Assembly (NCBI GenBank): GCA_934527325.1
Contig: CAKTAG010000003.1
Coordinates: 1-41,200, forward strand
Length of the DNA stretch: 41,200 bases
Direction: 5' to 3'
From: an uncultured Candidatus Soleaferrea sp.
Lineage (GTDB): Bacteria > Bacillota > Clostridia > Oscillospirales > Ruminococcaceae
In this document: positions 8,501-17,255 of the stretch, one piece after another
How positions within the stretch are numbered: the stretch's first letter is position 1
How the letters are laid out: each line of letters begins with the position of its first letter
Notes under the pieces: model-generated
Told to the model about the DNA's origin: nothing
The model's input: only the letters and a program-made list of their open reading frames with translations
The model's database searches: none
Position numbers and translations under genes: made by a program

Positions 8501-8572
8501 ACCAGCAAAACACCTACCTTAATACACACAAATTTAAACTAAACAATAAACCTTTTTGTATCTATATTTTTT

Positions 8573-9127
8573 CTATTCAACTTCTATTGTTTTTATAACT
8601 ACATCTTTAATCGGCTTATCATTTTCATCTGTTTGTTGAGCAGCAATTTTATCTAAAACATCATATCCATTAACCACATGCCCAAATACAGTATGTTTAC
8701 CATTTAACCATTCCGCACCATCTTTGTTTTGAACTATAAAAAATTGGCTACCATTAGTATTCGGCCCAGAATTAGCCATAGACAATGCTCCATAATCGTG
8801 TTTAACGTTATTTGAAAACTCATCTTTAAAAGGTTCGCCCCATATACTTTCTCCACCACAACCTGTGCCTGTTGGGTCACCACCCTGTATCATAAAATCT
8901 TTTATAACTCTATGAAAAATTAAATTATCATAATACCCATTTTTAGCATGTGTTATAAAATTTTCAACAGCTTTAGGTGCCTCTTTTGTGTAAAAAATTA
9001 CCTCTATATCACCCAAACTTGTTTTTATTGTTGCCCTCTTATCGTTTTTATTACATCCTCCAAAACAACTCATAATTAATACTCCCCCTAAAATTAAAAA
9101 TATTATTCTATTTAAAAATTTATTCAT
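8573..9127 (-). CDS. Cyclophilin-type peptidyl-prolyl isomerase, lipoprotein
   Basis: Catalyses cis-trans isomerisation at proline, probably outside the membrane to help fold exported proteins. 184 residues. A hydrophobic N-terminus ends at LIMSC (Cys21), a plausible lipobox; Cys25 in FGGC is the alternative. The cyclophilin core is complete: FHRVIKDFMIQGGDPTGTG, then ALSMANSGPNTNGSQFFI, then WLNGKHTVFG, carrying the catalytic Arg, Phe, Gln and His/Trp positions. Start is ATG downstream of GAAAGG. It is the gene after the VanY-like lipoprotein in the direction of transcription, with a 125-bp gap. Confidence 0.93.
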   Translation of the reverse strand: MNKFLNRIIFLILGGVLIMSCFGGCNKNDKRATIKTSLGDIEVIFYTKEAPKAVENFITHAKNGYYDNLIFHRVIKDFMIQGGDPTGTGCGGESIWGEPFKDEFSNNVKHDYGALSMANSGPNTNGSQFFIVQNKDGAEWLNGKHTVFGHVVNGYDVLDKIAAQQTDENDKPIKDVVIKTIEVE

Positions 9128-9252
9128 TTTGCAAAAATACCTTTCTATTGCTTAATTATTTTTAATATTCGCTAAACACTAATAGTACAAAAAAATCAAT
9201 ATCAACAATTAGTATATTAATTTGCCAGTTTGTTTTGTAAAATATATTCTTC

Positions 9253-10026
9253 TCATGTAATGTCATCCATCATAATTTTTTCTGCATGTTTTTTACCCAC
9301 GTACCTGTAATGCCATGGTTCATAGGCCACTTTAGTTACACCTTCTTTATTTTTAGGGTACCTAAGTATAAAACCATATTTATAGCAATTTTCTTTCAAC
9401 CACTTAAACTCTGATGTTTGGTCAAAATCTTCTTGCAAGCTGTTTATATCAACAGCCAACCCTATAGAATGCTCGCTTGTACCTGGTAACGCTATATACC
9501 TTATTGTTTGATTATAAGCTTCTTGTTCTGCGTAACCTTCACGTTTTAAACGTTCTACACTATTATTAAAATTTTGTGTTTGCTTTTTTACACTACGGTA
9601 AGCAGATACAACAAATAAATTCACACCATCTCGCTTAGCTACATCAAACATCTCTAGCAAATATTTTGCTCCATTTTCATCAAATTTATATCCATTACCT
9701 ATATCTACAAGGTTAGGCAAAAAATCTTTAGGCATAGGGTTATCTCTATTAACCAACATTAAGTTTTCATATTCTAATTCATTTTTCTTGTTCTCTACAA
9801 AGCCAACACCTATTTTATTGGCAGAATACTCCAATGCAGGTGCTTGCATTTCATCACCCATTGTTTCTTCATTCTTCTTGTTCTTTACAAAGCTACCACC
9901 TACTTTATTAGCAGAGTGCCCCAATGCAGGTACTTGCATTTTGTCAACCATTGCTTCTTCATTTTTAGCCGTACAGCCAAATAAAAGTGCCATAAAAACA
10001 AATGTTAATAAAAAATACTTTCTCAC
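9253..10026 (-). CDS. VanY/DdcY-type D-alanyl-D-alanine carboxypeptidase lipoprotein
   Basis: An M15B zinc peptidase that trims the terminal D-Ala from wall stem peptides. I place the start at GTG 10026 because GGAG lies eight bases upstream; the GTG three codons earlier overlaps that site. Numbered from there the protein has 257 residues and lipobox LLFGC with Cys18. Zinc and catalytic residues: SEHSIGLAVD (His186, Asp193) and EPWHYR (Glu236, His239). SAYRS precedes them. Residues 21-50 and 51-80 are an imperfect tandem duplication between lipid anchor and enzyme. The gene follows the TtcA-like gene with a gap of under 20 bases, so it is probably in the same operon. The family is secure; no sign of vancomycin-resistance partners. 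Confidence 0.9.
   Translation of the reverse strand: MRKYFLLTFVFMALLFGCTAKNEEAMVDKMQVPALGHSANKVGGSFVKNKKNEETMGDEMQAPALEYSANKIGVGFVENKKNELEYENLMLVNRDNPMPKDFLPNLVDIGNGYKFDENGAKYLLEMFDVAKRDGVNLFVVSAYRSVKKQTQNFNNSVERLKREGYAEQEAYNQTIRYIALPGTSEHSIGLAVDINSLQEDFDQTSEFKWLKENCYKYGFILRYPKNKEGVTKVAYEPWHYRYVGKKHAEKIMMDDIT
9787..9966 (-). repeat. Two 90-bp tandem repeats in the vanY-like gene
   Basis: Each unit encodes 30 residues: KNEEAMVDKMQVPALGHSAN... and KNEETMGDEMQAPALEYSAN.... Units are 9877-9966 and 9787-9876, in frame. They form a spacer between lipobox and catalytic domain. Confidence 0.85.
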
Positions 10027-10040
10027 AAATATCACTCCAT

Positions 10041-10742
10041 TTAAAAAATATTTCTTATAATAGCTCCTAGAACCTTTTCTTTAACATTTGGAACTTCGTA
10101 GTCTAATTTCGCAATATAATTTTTTGTCCATTGCCTTTTAGAATATCCATCTACAGGGCAATTACTTTTCACTATTGGTATATTCATTTTTTTTACTACG
10201 TTTTGTATTGTGCTTTCTGGTGTTAAAATCAAAGGTCTAACCATATGTATATCTTTTATGCTTAAATATGTTGTAGGTTGAAAAGCACCTATTCTACCTT
10301 CATTAAAAAGATTCATAAAAAATGTTTCTATCAAATCATCACTATTATGACCTAACGCTATTTTATTGCAACCTTCCCTTTTAGCTACATCATGCAAAAT
10401 TCCTCTGCGCATTCTTGCACATAAGCTGCACGGCCTTTTTTCTTTTCTATAATCAAAAACAATTGGGCCAATATTAGTTTTTTCTATAATGTATTTAATA
10501 TTATATTCACAGCAAATATCTTTTACAGCAGAATAATCTGTAGCCATATTATTAAACATTGGGTCTAAGGTTATAGCAACCAATTCAAAATTTATGCCAA
10601 TAAACCTTTTAAGCCTAGCCAACCCTATCAATAATATTATAGAATCTTTTCCACCACTTACCCCAACACCAATTTTATCGCCGTTTTTAATCATGTCATA
10701 ATTATTTATAGCTCGTCGCATATACCCTAATATTTTTTGCAT
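10041..10742 (-). CDS. TtcA-family tRNA 2-thiolation PP-loop protein
   Basis: An adenylating PP-loop ATPase related to TtcA, which makes 2-thiocytidine at position 32 of tRNA. 233 residues. The PP-loop SGGKDS is at 29-34. CSLC supplies Cys105 and Cys108 and NCPVDG Cys195, the three cysteines that hold the Fe-S cluster in TtcA. GHNSDDLIETFFMNL is the family's second signature. It is shorter than E. coli TtcA (about 310), as are many Clostridial homologues, so the exact target base is not certain. Starts at ATG 24 bases after coaE ends and precedes the vanY-like gene. Confidence 0.85.
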   Translation of the reverse strand: MQKILGYMRRAINNYDMIKNGDKIGVGVSGGKDSIILLIGLARLKRFIGINFELVAITLDPMFNNMATDYSAVKDICCEYNIKYIIEKTNIGPIVFDYRKEKRPCSLCARMRRGILHDVAKREGCNKIALGHNSDDLIETFFMNLFNEGRIGAFQPTTYLSIKDIHMVRPLILTPESTIQNVVKKMNIPIVKSNCPVDGYSKRQWTKNYIAKLDYEVPNVKEKVLGAIIRNIF

Positions 10743-10765
10743 TCACAAACCTCTATAAAAAAATA

Positions 10766-11377
10766 TTAAATTTTATTAATATCACTAAATATATTATAAA
10801 CCTGTTTTTTTAAATATTCAATATCTCTATTATTATAAATAATATAATCTGCTTTACTCAAATATTCATTATATTTAAGTTGGTTGTTCAATCTGCTATT
10901 AGCTTGTAAATCTGTTAAATTATCACGTTCAATTATTCTGTTTTTTCTAACAGATCTATTTGCAACAACCACAATAACTTTTTCACATATTTTATCTAAA
11001 CCACTTTCAATAAGCGTTGGCGCATCTAGTAATATTAATTTATAATTTTTCTGCACATTTGCTACTAAATTTAATATACTAATTGTTATATAAGGGAACA
11101 TTATTTTATTGAGTTTAGCTAGTTTGTGTTTATTACTAAAAACAATTTGGCCAAGTTTTTTTCTATTAATCGAACCATCTGCGTTTAATATTACATTAGA
11201 GAATGTTTCAATTATATTTTTTTTACAATCTAAATTTTCAACAATAACCATATGCGCTACCTTATCTGCATTAATAATAAAAACGTTGCTAAAGTTACTA
11301 TAAACTATTTCTGTTATTTGCGTTTTACCACTACCCGTAGGCCCTGTTAAACCTATTATATTTAAATTTTTTTCCAT
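10766..11377 (-). CDS. coaE: Dephospho-CoA kinase
   Basis: Last step of coenzyme A synthesis: phosphorylates the 3'-OH of dephospho-CoA. 203 residues, usual length. Walker A reads GLTGPTGSGKTQ (residues 9-20), a small departure from the common GLTGGIGSGKS. The lid region and DAPTLIESGLDKIC motif match the family. Its ATG overlaps the stop of the Sua5 gene in TAATG, so translation is likely coupled. Confidence 0.93.
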   Translation of the reverse strand: MEKNLNIIGLTGPTGSGKTQITEIVYSNFSNVFIINADKVAHMVIVENLDCKKNIIETFSNVILNADGSINRKKLGQIVFSNKHKLAKLNKIMFPYITISILNLVANVQKNYKLILLDAPTLIESGLDKICEKVIVVVANRSVRKNRIIERDNLTDLQANSRLNNQLKYNEYLSKADYIIYNNRDIEYLKKQVYNIFSDINKI

Positions 11378-12402
11378 TATTCTAACGTAACCAAATTAAA
11401 ATTAGCTGCTCTTATTAACCTATTGTAAACTGCTAAACCCACACCTGTTTTATTTGGGCACCTTACGTAAACCTTTTTTACCCCGCAACTATCAATGTTC
11501 CTTAAAGCTATAAATAATTTTTTACTTTGAGAAAAATCGTTGTTTTTTTTACCATATGTAAAACATTTTTTATTAATATATTTTTCTTCACCTTCAAAAA
11601 CAAGTGCTGCTACATTAGCATCATCAATTTTATTTACATACTCTGCAAATAAATTTATACTAGATTTTACAAGAATTACATCTGCTGCTGGTGAATAATG
11701 TTTATATTTCATACCAGGTGAGGCAGCCACAAAATTCTGCTTTAACTTAGTAAAAACACTTTCCGAAATATCGATTTCACCAATAACTTTTTCTATATCA
11801 TCTTTAGTTATAACTCCCGGCCTAAGAATAATAGGTTTTTCTTCAATTAAAGATATTACTGTAGATTCTACTCCATAGTTACAACATCCACCATCTACAA
11901 CAACATCAACTTTACCGTTTAAATCGTTAACACAGTGTTCAGCAATTGTAGGGCTTGGTTTACCAGATAAATTTGCAGAAGGAGCAGCTAACCCCATATT
12001 TACATAATTTATTATTTTAAGTGCCATAGGGTGGCTAGGAATTCTAAGAGCTACACTGTCTAAACCTCCTGTTGTTATTGTAGGAACATTTTTAGAGCGT
12101 TTTAAAATAATTGTTAATGGCCCTGGCCAAAACTCAGCTGCCAACTTTTTAGCATTATAAGGAATTTCTGTAACAAACTCCTTCATCATATTTAAATTAG
12201 CTACATGCACAATTAATGGGTTATCGGCTGGCCTACCCTTAGCTTTAAATATTTTTTCTACAGCACTAGCGTTTAGTGCATTAGCCGCTAAACCATATAC
12301 TGTTTCTGTAGGCATAGCAATAAGGTTGCCACTTTTTAAAATTTGCGATATTCGTTCCAAATTTCTATCATCAAGATTTTTTATAACCTCCAACTTTGCC
12401 AT
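11377..12402 (-). CDS. L-threonylcarbamoyladenylate synthase (Sua5/YwlC)
   Basis: Makes threonylcarbamoyl-AMP from threonine, bicarbonate and ATP, the first step of the universal t6A37 tRNA modification. 341 residues: a YrdC domain (about 1-200) with PTETVYGLAANA, KAKGRPADNPLIVH and GLAAPSANLSGKPSPT, then a C-terminal Sua5 domain (about 215-341) joined by the usual PGMKYKHYSP segment. The ATG at 12402 directly abuts AAGGGAG; the in-frame TTG three codons later has better spacing and may be the real start. Heads a probable operon with coaE, the TtcA-like gene and the vanY-like gene. Confidence 0.94.
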   Translation of the reverse strand: MAKLEVIKNLDDRNLERISQILKSGNLIAMPTETVYGLAANALNASAVEKIFKAKGRPADNPLIVHVANLNMMKEFVTEIPYNAKKLAAEFWPGPLTIILKRSKNVPTITTGGLDSVALRIPSHPMALKIINYVNMGLAAPSANLSGKPSPTIAEHCVNDLNGKVDVVVDGGCCNYGVESTVISLIEEKPIILRPGVITKDDIEKVIGEIDISESVFTKLKQNFVAASPGMKYKHYSPAADVILVKSSINLFAEYVNKIDDANVAALVFEGEEKYINKKCFTYGKKNNDFSQSKKLFIALRNIDSCGVKKVYVRCPNKTGVGLAVYNRLIRAANFNLVTLE

Positions 12403-12500
12403 CTCCCTTGAATTAAAAATTTAACACAACTTTTTATTAAACTACTGCAAAACTTCTGCTACTAAAATTATAAATATTTAAGGTTACCCACAGTTACTTT

Positions 12501-14846
12501 CTACATTTTTACAGGCAAAACCAATGCTTCTTTTAAAACATTTTCTATTTTATCAACCGTAACAAATTTTACTTTTTCTTTTACAATCGGGTCTACATCA
12601 TATAAATCTGGTTCGTTACCTTTAGGAATAAAAACTGTTTTAATACCTGCTTTATAAGCAGCCATTGTTTTTTCTTTCAACCCACCTATAGTTAAAAGCC
12701 TGCCCCGTAAAGTTATTTCACCAGTCATTGCCACATCTTTTTTTACAGGATTTTTAGTAAGTTCAGAAACAAGAGCAGTGCAAATCGTTACTCCAGCAGA
12801 TGGACCATCTTTAGGTACTGCACCTTCTGGTACATGTATATGAATATCTTTATTTTTATAAAAATCTTTATCTATTCCAAAATCATCTGCATGGCTTCTT
12901 ACATAACTTATAGCTGCCTTAGCAGATTCTTTCATAACATCACCCAAGTTACCTGTTAATTCAATTTTACCTGTTCCATCTAAAACTGCCACCTCTACAT
13001 GCATAACTTCGCCACCAACGCTAGTCCAAGCTAAACCGTTAACTATTCCCACTTCATCATTTTCTAAAGTTTCATATAATTTAAACTTTCTTGGACCCAA
13101 GTAATTTTCAACATCTTTACCTAAAATTGTAAATTTAACTACTTTCTCTTCTTTTTCTATTTTTTCTATTTTTTTCTGCGCAACTTTTCTACAAATTTTA
13201 GCTATATTGCGCTCTAAACCTCTTACACCAGCTTCACGTATATAATAATCTATAATTTCGTGAATAGCACTATCTTCAAATTTCAAATCTTTTGTTGTTA
13301 CACCATGTAATTTTAATTGTTTAGGTATTAAATGGTTTTTTGCGATATAGAATTTTTCGTTAGGAGTATAACTAGTTAAATCAATAATTTCCATTCTGTC
13401 TAACAATGGCGCCGGTATAGAGTATTTATCGTTAGCAGTAGCAATAAACAAAACCTCGCTTAAATCAAAAGGTATTTCCAAATAATTATCTACAAACGCC
13501 ATATTTTGTTCAGAATCTAAAACTTCTAACATCGCTGCTGTTGGGTCTCCTCTAAAGTCGTTAGCCATTTTATCAATTTCATCTAATAGTATTAACGGAT
13601 TTTTTGTATCGGCCAATTTTATAGCATTAATAATTCTACCCGGCATAGAACCAATATATGTTTTTCTATGCCCTCTAATGTCGCTTTCATCTTTCATTCC
13701 GCCAAGTGATATTCTGGCATATTTTTTACCTAATGTTTTTGCTATAGATTGTGCTATAGAAGTTTTACCAATGCCAGGTGGCCCACAGAAACACAAAATT
13801 TGCCCTCTTGCATCTGCATTTAATTTTTTTACAGATAAAAACTCTATTATACGTTCTTTAACTTTTTTTAACCCATAATGTTCTTTATCTAATATCTGTT
13901 TTGCTTTTTCTATATTAATTTTATCTTTTGTAACTTTATTCCACGGTAAGCTTAAGCATGTATCAACGTGCATTCTAATAACAGATGCTTCTGGTGAGCT
14001 GGTAGGTATTTTAAACATTTTTTGAACTTCTTTTAGTAAAAGTTCTTCTGAGCTTTTATTTTTTAATTTTAAACTTTTTACTTTGGCTTCATAATTTAGT
14101 TTTTCATCTAAAGGTTCATCACCCAATTCTTCTGCAATAACCTTCATCTGTTCTCTTAAATAATATTCCTTTTGGTTTTTATCTATGTTTTCTCGTAATC
14201 TTTCTAAAATTTCTTCTTCTATGACCATTATATCTAGCTCTTTGTGCAAAGCCTCAACTAAAATATCTAACTTTGATGATGGCTCATCTTCAACTAATAT
14301 TCTTTGTTTAGAATCTATATCAAGTATAATGTTACCTGCTATATATTCTGCAACAGCTGTTGGGTCATTTAAATCTACAACATTTAAAAAAATTTCTTCC
14401 GGAATTTTTCTTAATATTTTACAATATTCGCCAAATAAATCTTTAGCTGTTTTTACTAATGCGTCACAGTAAACAGAGTCTTTATATTTTTTGATTGGCT
14501 TTATTACAACATCTGCTTCTAAAAAATCACCATATTCATATAGCATTTTAATCTCTGCTTTTTTACCCGCTTCAATAAATATTTGCAAGCTTTCATCAGC
14601 ATTTTTTACCACTTGGTCTACTTTTGCTATTACACCAATGTTATATATATCTTCACCTGTTGGGTATTCTAACGCTACTTGTTTTTGGCTAACCAAAAAA
14701 ACCATTTGGTCTTTTTCCATACTTTTTTGCAAAGCCAAAATAGAGTTTTTACGTCCAATATCAAAGTGCATTTTACTACCAGGGTAAACCACAACTCCCC
14801 TTAACGCTACAACAGGAATTTTATTATATGTATGTTTAACTCTCAA
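12501..14846 (-). CDS. lon: ATP-dependent Lon protease
   Basis: Degrades misfolded and regulatory proteins in the cytoplasm. I choose TTG at 14846, which follows AAGGTGAT with good spacing and gives MRVKHTYNKIPVVALRG, the normal Lon start; an upstream TTG at 14894 has no ribosome binding site. About 781 residues in order: N-terminal substrate domain, coiled helices, AAA+ module with GPPGIGKTS and LILLDEIDKM, sensor region, and the protease domain with the catalytic Ser in PKDGPSAG and Lys further on. It is the last gene of tig-clpP-clpX-lon but has its own promoter region, as a terminator separates it from clpX. Confidence 0.96.
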   Translation of the reverse strand: MRVKHTYNKIPVVALRGVVVYPGSKMHFDIGRKNSILALQKSMEKDQMVFLVSQKQVALEYPTGEDIYNIGVIAKVDQVVKNADESLQIFIEAGKKAEIKMLYEYGDFLEADVVIKPIKKYKDSVYCDALVKTAKDLFGEYCKILRKIPEEIFLNVVDLNDPTAVAEYIAGNIILDIDSKQRILVEDEPSSKLDILVEALHKELDIMVIEEEILERLRENIDKNQKEYYLREQMKVIAEELGDEPLDEKLNYEAKVKSLKLKNKSSEELLLKEVQKMFKIPTSSPEASVIRMHVDTCLSLPWNKVTKDKINIEKAKQILDKEHYGLKKVKERIIEFLSVKKLNADARGQILCFCGPPGIGKTSIAQSIAKTLGKKYARISLGGMKDESDIRGHRKTYIGSMPGRIINAIKLADTKNPLILLDEIDKMANDFRGDPTAAMLEVLDSEQNMAFVDNYLEIPFDLSEVLFIATANDKYSIPAPLLDRMEIIDLTSYTPNEKFYIAKNHLIPKQLKLHGVTTKDLKFEDSAIHEIIDYYIREAGVRGLERNIAKICRKVAQKKIEKIEKEEKVVKFTILGKDVENYLGPRKFKLYETLENDEVGIVNGLAWTSVGGEVMHVEVAVLDGTGKIELTGNLGDVMKESAKAAISYVRSHADDFGIDKDFYKNKDIHIHVPEGAVPKDGPSAGVTICTALVSELTKNPVKKDVAMTGEITLRGRLLTIGGLKEKTMAAYKAGIKTVFIPKGNEPDLYDVDPIVKEKVKFVTVDKIENVLKEALVLPVKM

Positions 14847-14950
14847 ATTTATCACCTTATCCCTTTTTTTATAGTTCTTAAAACTATTAAACAAATTACA
14901 ATTTATTTTTTAATAAATGCAAAATTTTTACTGCCAATAGAATAAACCCC

Positions 14951-14966
14951 GTTTATTATAATAAAC
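14951..14966 (-). promoter_or_regulatory. 16-bp perfect palindrome overlapping a -10 sequence upstream of lon
   Basis: GTTTATTATAATAAAC reads the same on both strands and contains TATAAT. It lies about 100 bp upstream of the chosen lon start. It could be an operator over the lon promoter or simply an AT-rich palindrome; it matches neither CIRCE nor the CtsR site. Confidence 0.4.
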
Positions 14967-15006
14967 AAGGTATAGGTGAAACTTACAAATCAATATTGCT
15001 ACTACT

Positions 15007-15040
15007 AAAAAATACCCGTACTTTTTTATATTAGTACGGG
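15007..15040 (-). terminator. Intrinsic terminator after clpX
   Basis: On the minus strand CCCGTACT, a 10-base loop, AGTACGGG, then TATTTTTT. It lies 47 bases past the clpX stop. Confidence 0.8.
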
Positions 15041-15086
15041 CCTATTTATAACTACACCTATTTTATATAATTAGCTATAAAGTTAA

Positions 15087-16343
15087 CTAACTTTTATATT
15101 CCAAAATTGGTGCAGCTTTGCCTTGTGCGCATTCTTTAGAAATAGTAATTTTTTTAATTTTGCTCTCAGAAGGAGAAGTAAACATAATATCAGATAAAAT
15201 TTCTTCTATTACTGCTCTTAAACCTCTTGCACCAGTTTTTCTTTCTAAGGTTTTTTGTGCTATATACTTAATTGCATCTTTCGAAAATTCTAAATCTATG
15301 CCATCTATTTTAAATAAAGCTTTATATTGCTTTAAAATAGCATTTTTAGGTTCTACTAATATTTTTACCAATGCTTCAACATCCAAATCTTGTAACGAAG
15401 ATATTATAGGTATTCTACCAACTAACTCTGGTATCATTCCATATTTCACCAAATCTTCGGGTGTCAATTGTTGCAACAATTCGTCCATATTTTGCCCAGT
15501 ATGTTTTATTTGTGCACCAAAACCCATAGAAGATTTTGAGATTCTTTTTTGAATAAAAGAATCTATACCCTCGAAAGCGCCACCACAAATAAACAAAATA
15601 TTAGATGTATTAATTGCTATAAACTCTTGTTGTGGATGTTTTCTACCACCTTGAGGAGGAACATTAGCTACTGTTCCTTCTAAAATTTTTAATAATGCTT
15701 GTTGAACTCCTTCACCGCTAACATCTCTAGTTATAGATCTATTTTCACTTTTCCTTGTTATTTTATCTATTTCATCTATATATATTATTCCTTTTTCTGC
15801 CTTTTCTATATCAAAATCTGCAGCTTGTATTAACCTTAGCAATATGTTTTCTACATCTTCACCAACATACCCTGCCTCTGTTAATGTAGTTGCATCTGCT
15901 ATTGCAAAAGGAACATCTAGCCTTTTAGCCAACGTTTGTGCTAGCAAAGTTTTGCCTACCCCTGTAGGGCCTAGCAGCAACACGTTACTTTTTTGAATTT
16001 CTACATCACCAATATCTTTGCCTTTATTTATTCTTTTGTAATGGTTATAAACCGCTACACACAGAATTTTTTTAGCTTTATCTTGACCTATAACATATTC
16101 ATCTAAGTAATCTTTTAACTCCATAGGTGTAGGCAACTCAAAAGCTTTTTTATCTGCTTTTTTCTTTTTATTAGGTGCTATATTTTCTTCAGATAGCACA
16201 CTTTGGCAAAGTTCTATACATTCATTACATATGCATACTCCTGGGCCAGCTATCATTCTACTAACTTGGTCCTGCAATTTGCCACAAAAAGAGCATCTTA
16301 AATTTTTATTGTAATCATCATTACCATTATTACTTTTAGACAT
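15087..16343 (-). CDS. clpX: ClpX, ATPase subunit of ClpXP protease
   Basis: AAA+ unfoldase that feeds substrates to ClpP. 418 residues. The N-terminal zinc-binding domain has Cys17, Cys20, Cys39 and Cys42. Walker A GPTGVGKT is at 125-132, Walker B IIYIDEIDKI near 186-195, and the pore loop GYVGEDVE is present, as is the RKHPQQEF segment. The ClpP-docking IGF-type tripeptide appears as MGF in KSSMGFGAQ, near residue 270. ATG follows GAAGGGAG. clpP lies upstream across a 268-bp gap with its own hairpin. Confidence 0.97.
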   Translation of the reverse strand: MSKSNNGNDDYNKNLRCSFCGKLQDQVSRMIAGPGVCICNECIELCQSVLSEENIAPNKKKKADKKAFELPTPMELKDYLDEYVIGQDKAKKILCVAVYNHYKRINKGKDIGDVEIQKSNVLLLGPTGVGKTLLAQTLAKRLDVPFAIADATTLTEAGYVGEDVENILLRLIQAADFDIEKAEKGIIYIDEIDKITRKSENRSITRDVSGEGVQQALLKILEGTVANVPPQGGRKHPQQEFIAINTSNILFICGGAFEGIDSFIQKRISKSSMGFGAQIKHTGQNMDELLQQLTPEDLVKYGMIPELVGRIPIISSLQDLDVEALVKILVEPKNAILKQYKALFKIDGIDLEFSKDAIKYIAQKTLERKTGARGLRAVIEEILSDIMFTSPSESKIKKITISKECAQGKAAPILEYKS

Positions 16344-16611
16344 TTTTTTATTTATATTCTCCCTTCAAAAATAATAATTGAGAGCATTAACCTTAATAAT
16401 ATTATAATACCCAAATATTGCAAACAACGTATAAAATATTTCTAAAACATAAATATTAGGAATATATTTTAATAAACACCTAATATTTTTATATATAATA
16501 TTAATTATGTTATACATCAAGTGTCTCATACCATATACCTACAGTATGAGACACTTGAGCTATTTTTTTTAGATCATGTTTTGAATGTAAAATCACAAAC
16601 ATAGCCAATAT
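16344..16611. other. clpP-clpX intergenic region; clpX promoter and possible small RNA
   Basis: A TATAAT hexamer at 16403-16408 sits in a near-symmetric stretch and can be read as a -10 on either strand. On the plus strand TTGAGA lies 19 bp before it, followed by a 10-bp hairpin (AAATATTAGG ... CCTAATATTT, about 16448-16487) and then a strong terminator. This arrangement could yield a plus-strand RNA of about 155 nt. On the minus strand the same area is the likely clpX promoter. Confidence 0.3.
16517..16570 (+). terminator. Intrinsic terminator on the strand opposite clpP/clpX
   Basis: TCAAGTGTCTCATAC and GTATGAGACACTTGA form a perfect 15-bp stem with a 12-base loop, followed by GCTA and eight T on the plus strand. 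No plus-strand gene precedes it; on the minus strand there is no T run after the stem. Confidence 0.75.
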
Positions 16612-17193
16612 TTACCGTTTAACTATAACTTTATCTATTAGTCCATATTCTTGTGCCTCTTTAGCAGACATAAAATTATCTCTTTCAGTATCTCTTTCTA
16701 TAATAGATAATTTTTTACCTGTGTTAGATGCTAAAATATTATTTATAGTTTCTCTAATTTTAAGAATTCTTTCAGCATGGATTTTAATATCTGTAGCTTG
16801 ACCTTGTGCACCACCTAAAGGTTGATGAATCATAATTTCACTATTTGGTAACGCAAACCTTTTGCCCTTAGCCCCACAAGAAAGTAAAAATGCACCCATC
16901 GAAGCTGCCATGCCAATACAAATTGTTGAAACATCACACTTTATATATTGCATAGTATCATATATTGCCATTCCAGATGTTATTACTCCACCAGGGCTAT
17001 TAATATATAAATTAATATCTTTGTCTGGGTCTTGCCCTTCTAGGTAAAGCAACTGTGCTACAACTAAACTAGCTGTAACATCATTAATTTGGTCACTTAA
17101 CATTATAATTCTATCGTTTAACAACCTAGAATAAATATCGTATGACCTTTCGCCTCTGCTTGTTTGTTCTATTACTACTGGAACTAAACTCAT
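16612..17193 (-). CDS. clpP: ClpP, proteolytic subunit of Clp protease
   Basis: Tetradecameric serine protease used with ClpX. 193 residues. The catalytic triad is Ser98 (GMAASMGAFLL), His123 (MIHQPLGG) and Asp172 (RDTERDNFM). The N-terminal SLVPVVIEQTSRGERSYDIYSRLL is the standard opening. ATG follows GAGGTGG. It lies 62 bp downstream of tig, probably in one transcript. Confidence 0.98.
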   Translation of the reverse strand: MSLVPVVIEQTSRGERSYDIYSRLLNDRIIMLSDQINDVTASLVVAQLLYLEGQDPDKDINLYINSPGGVITSGMAIYDTMQYIKCDVSTICIGMAASMGAFLLSCGAKGKRFALPNSEIMIHQPLGGAQGQATDIKIHAERILKIRETINNILASNTGKKLSIIERDTERDNFMSAKEAQEYGLIDKVIVKR

Positions 17194-17255
17194 AATTTTC
17201 CACCTCTATATAATTGTATGTAATTTATTATTAAATAATTTACATATAAATAATA

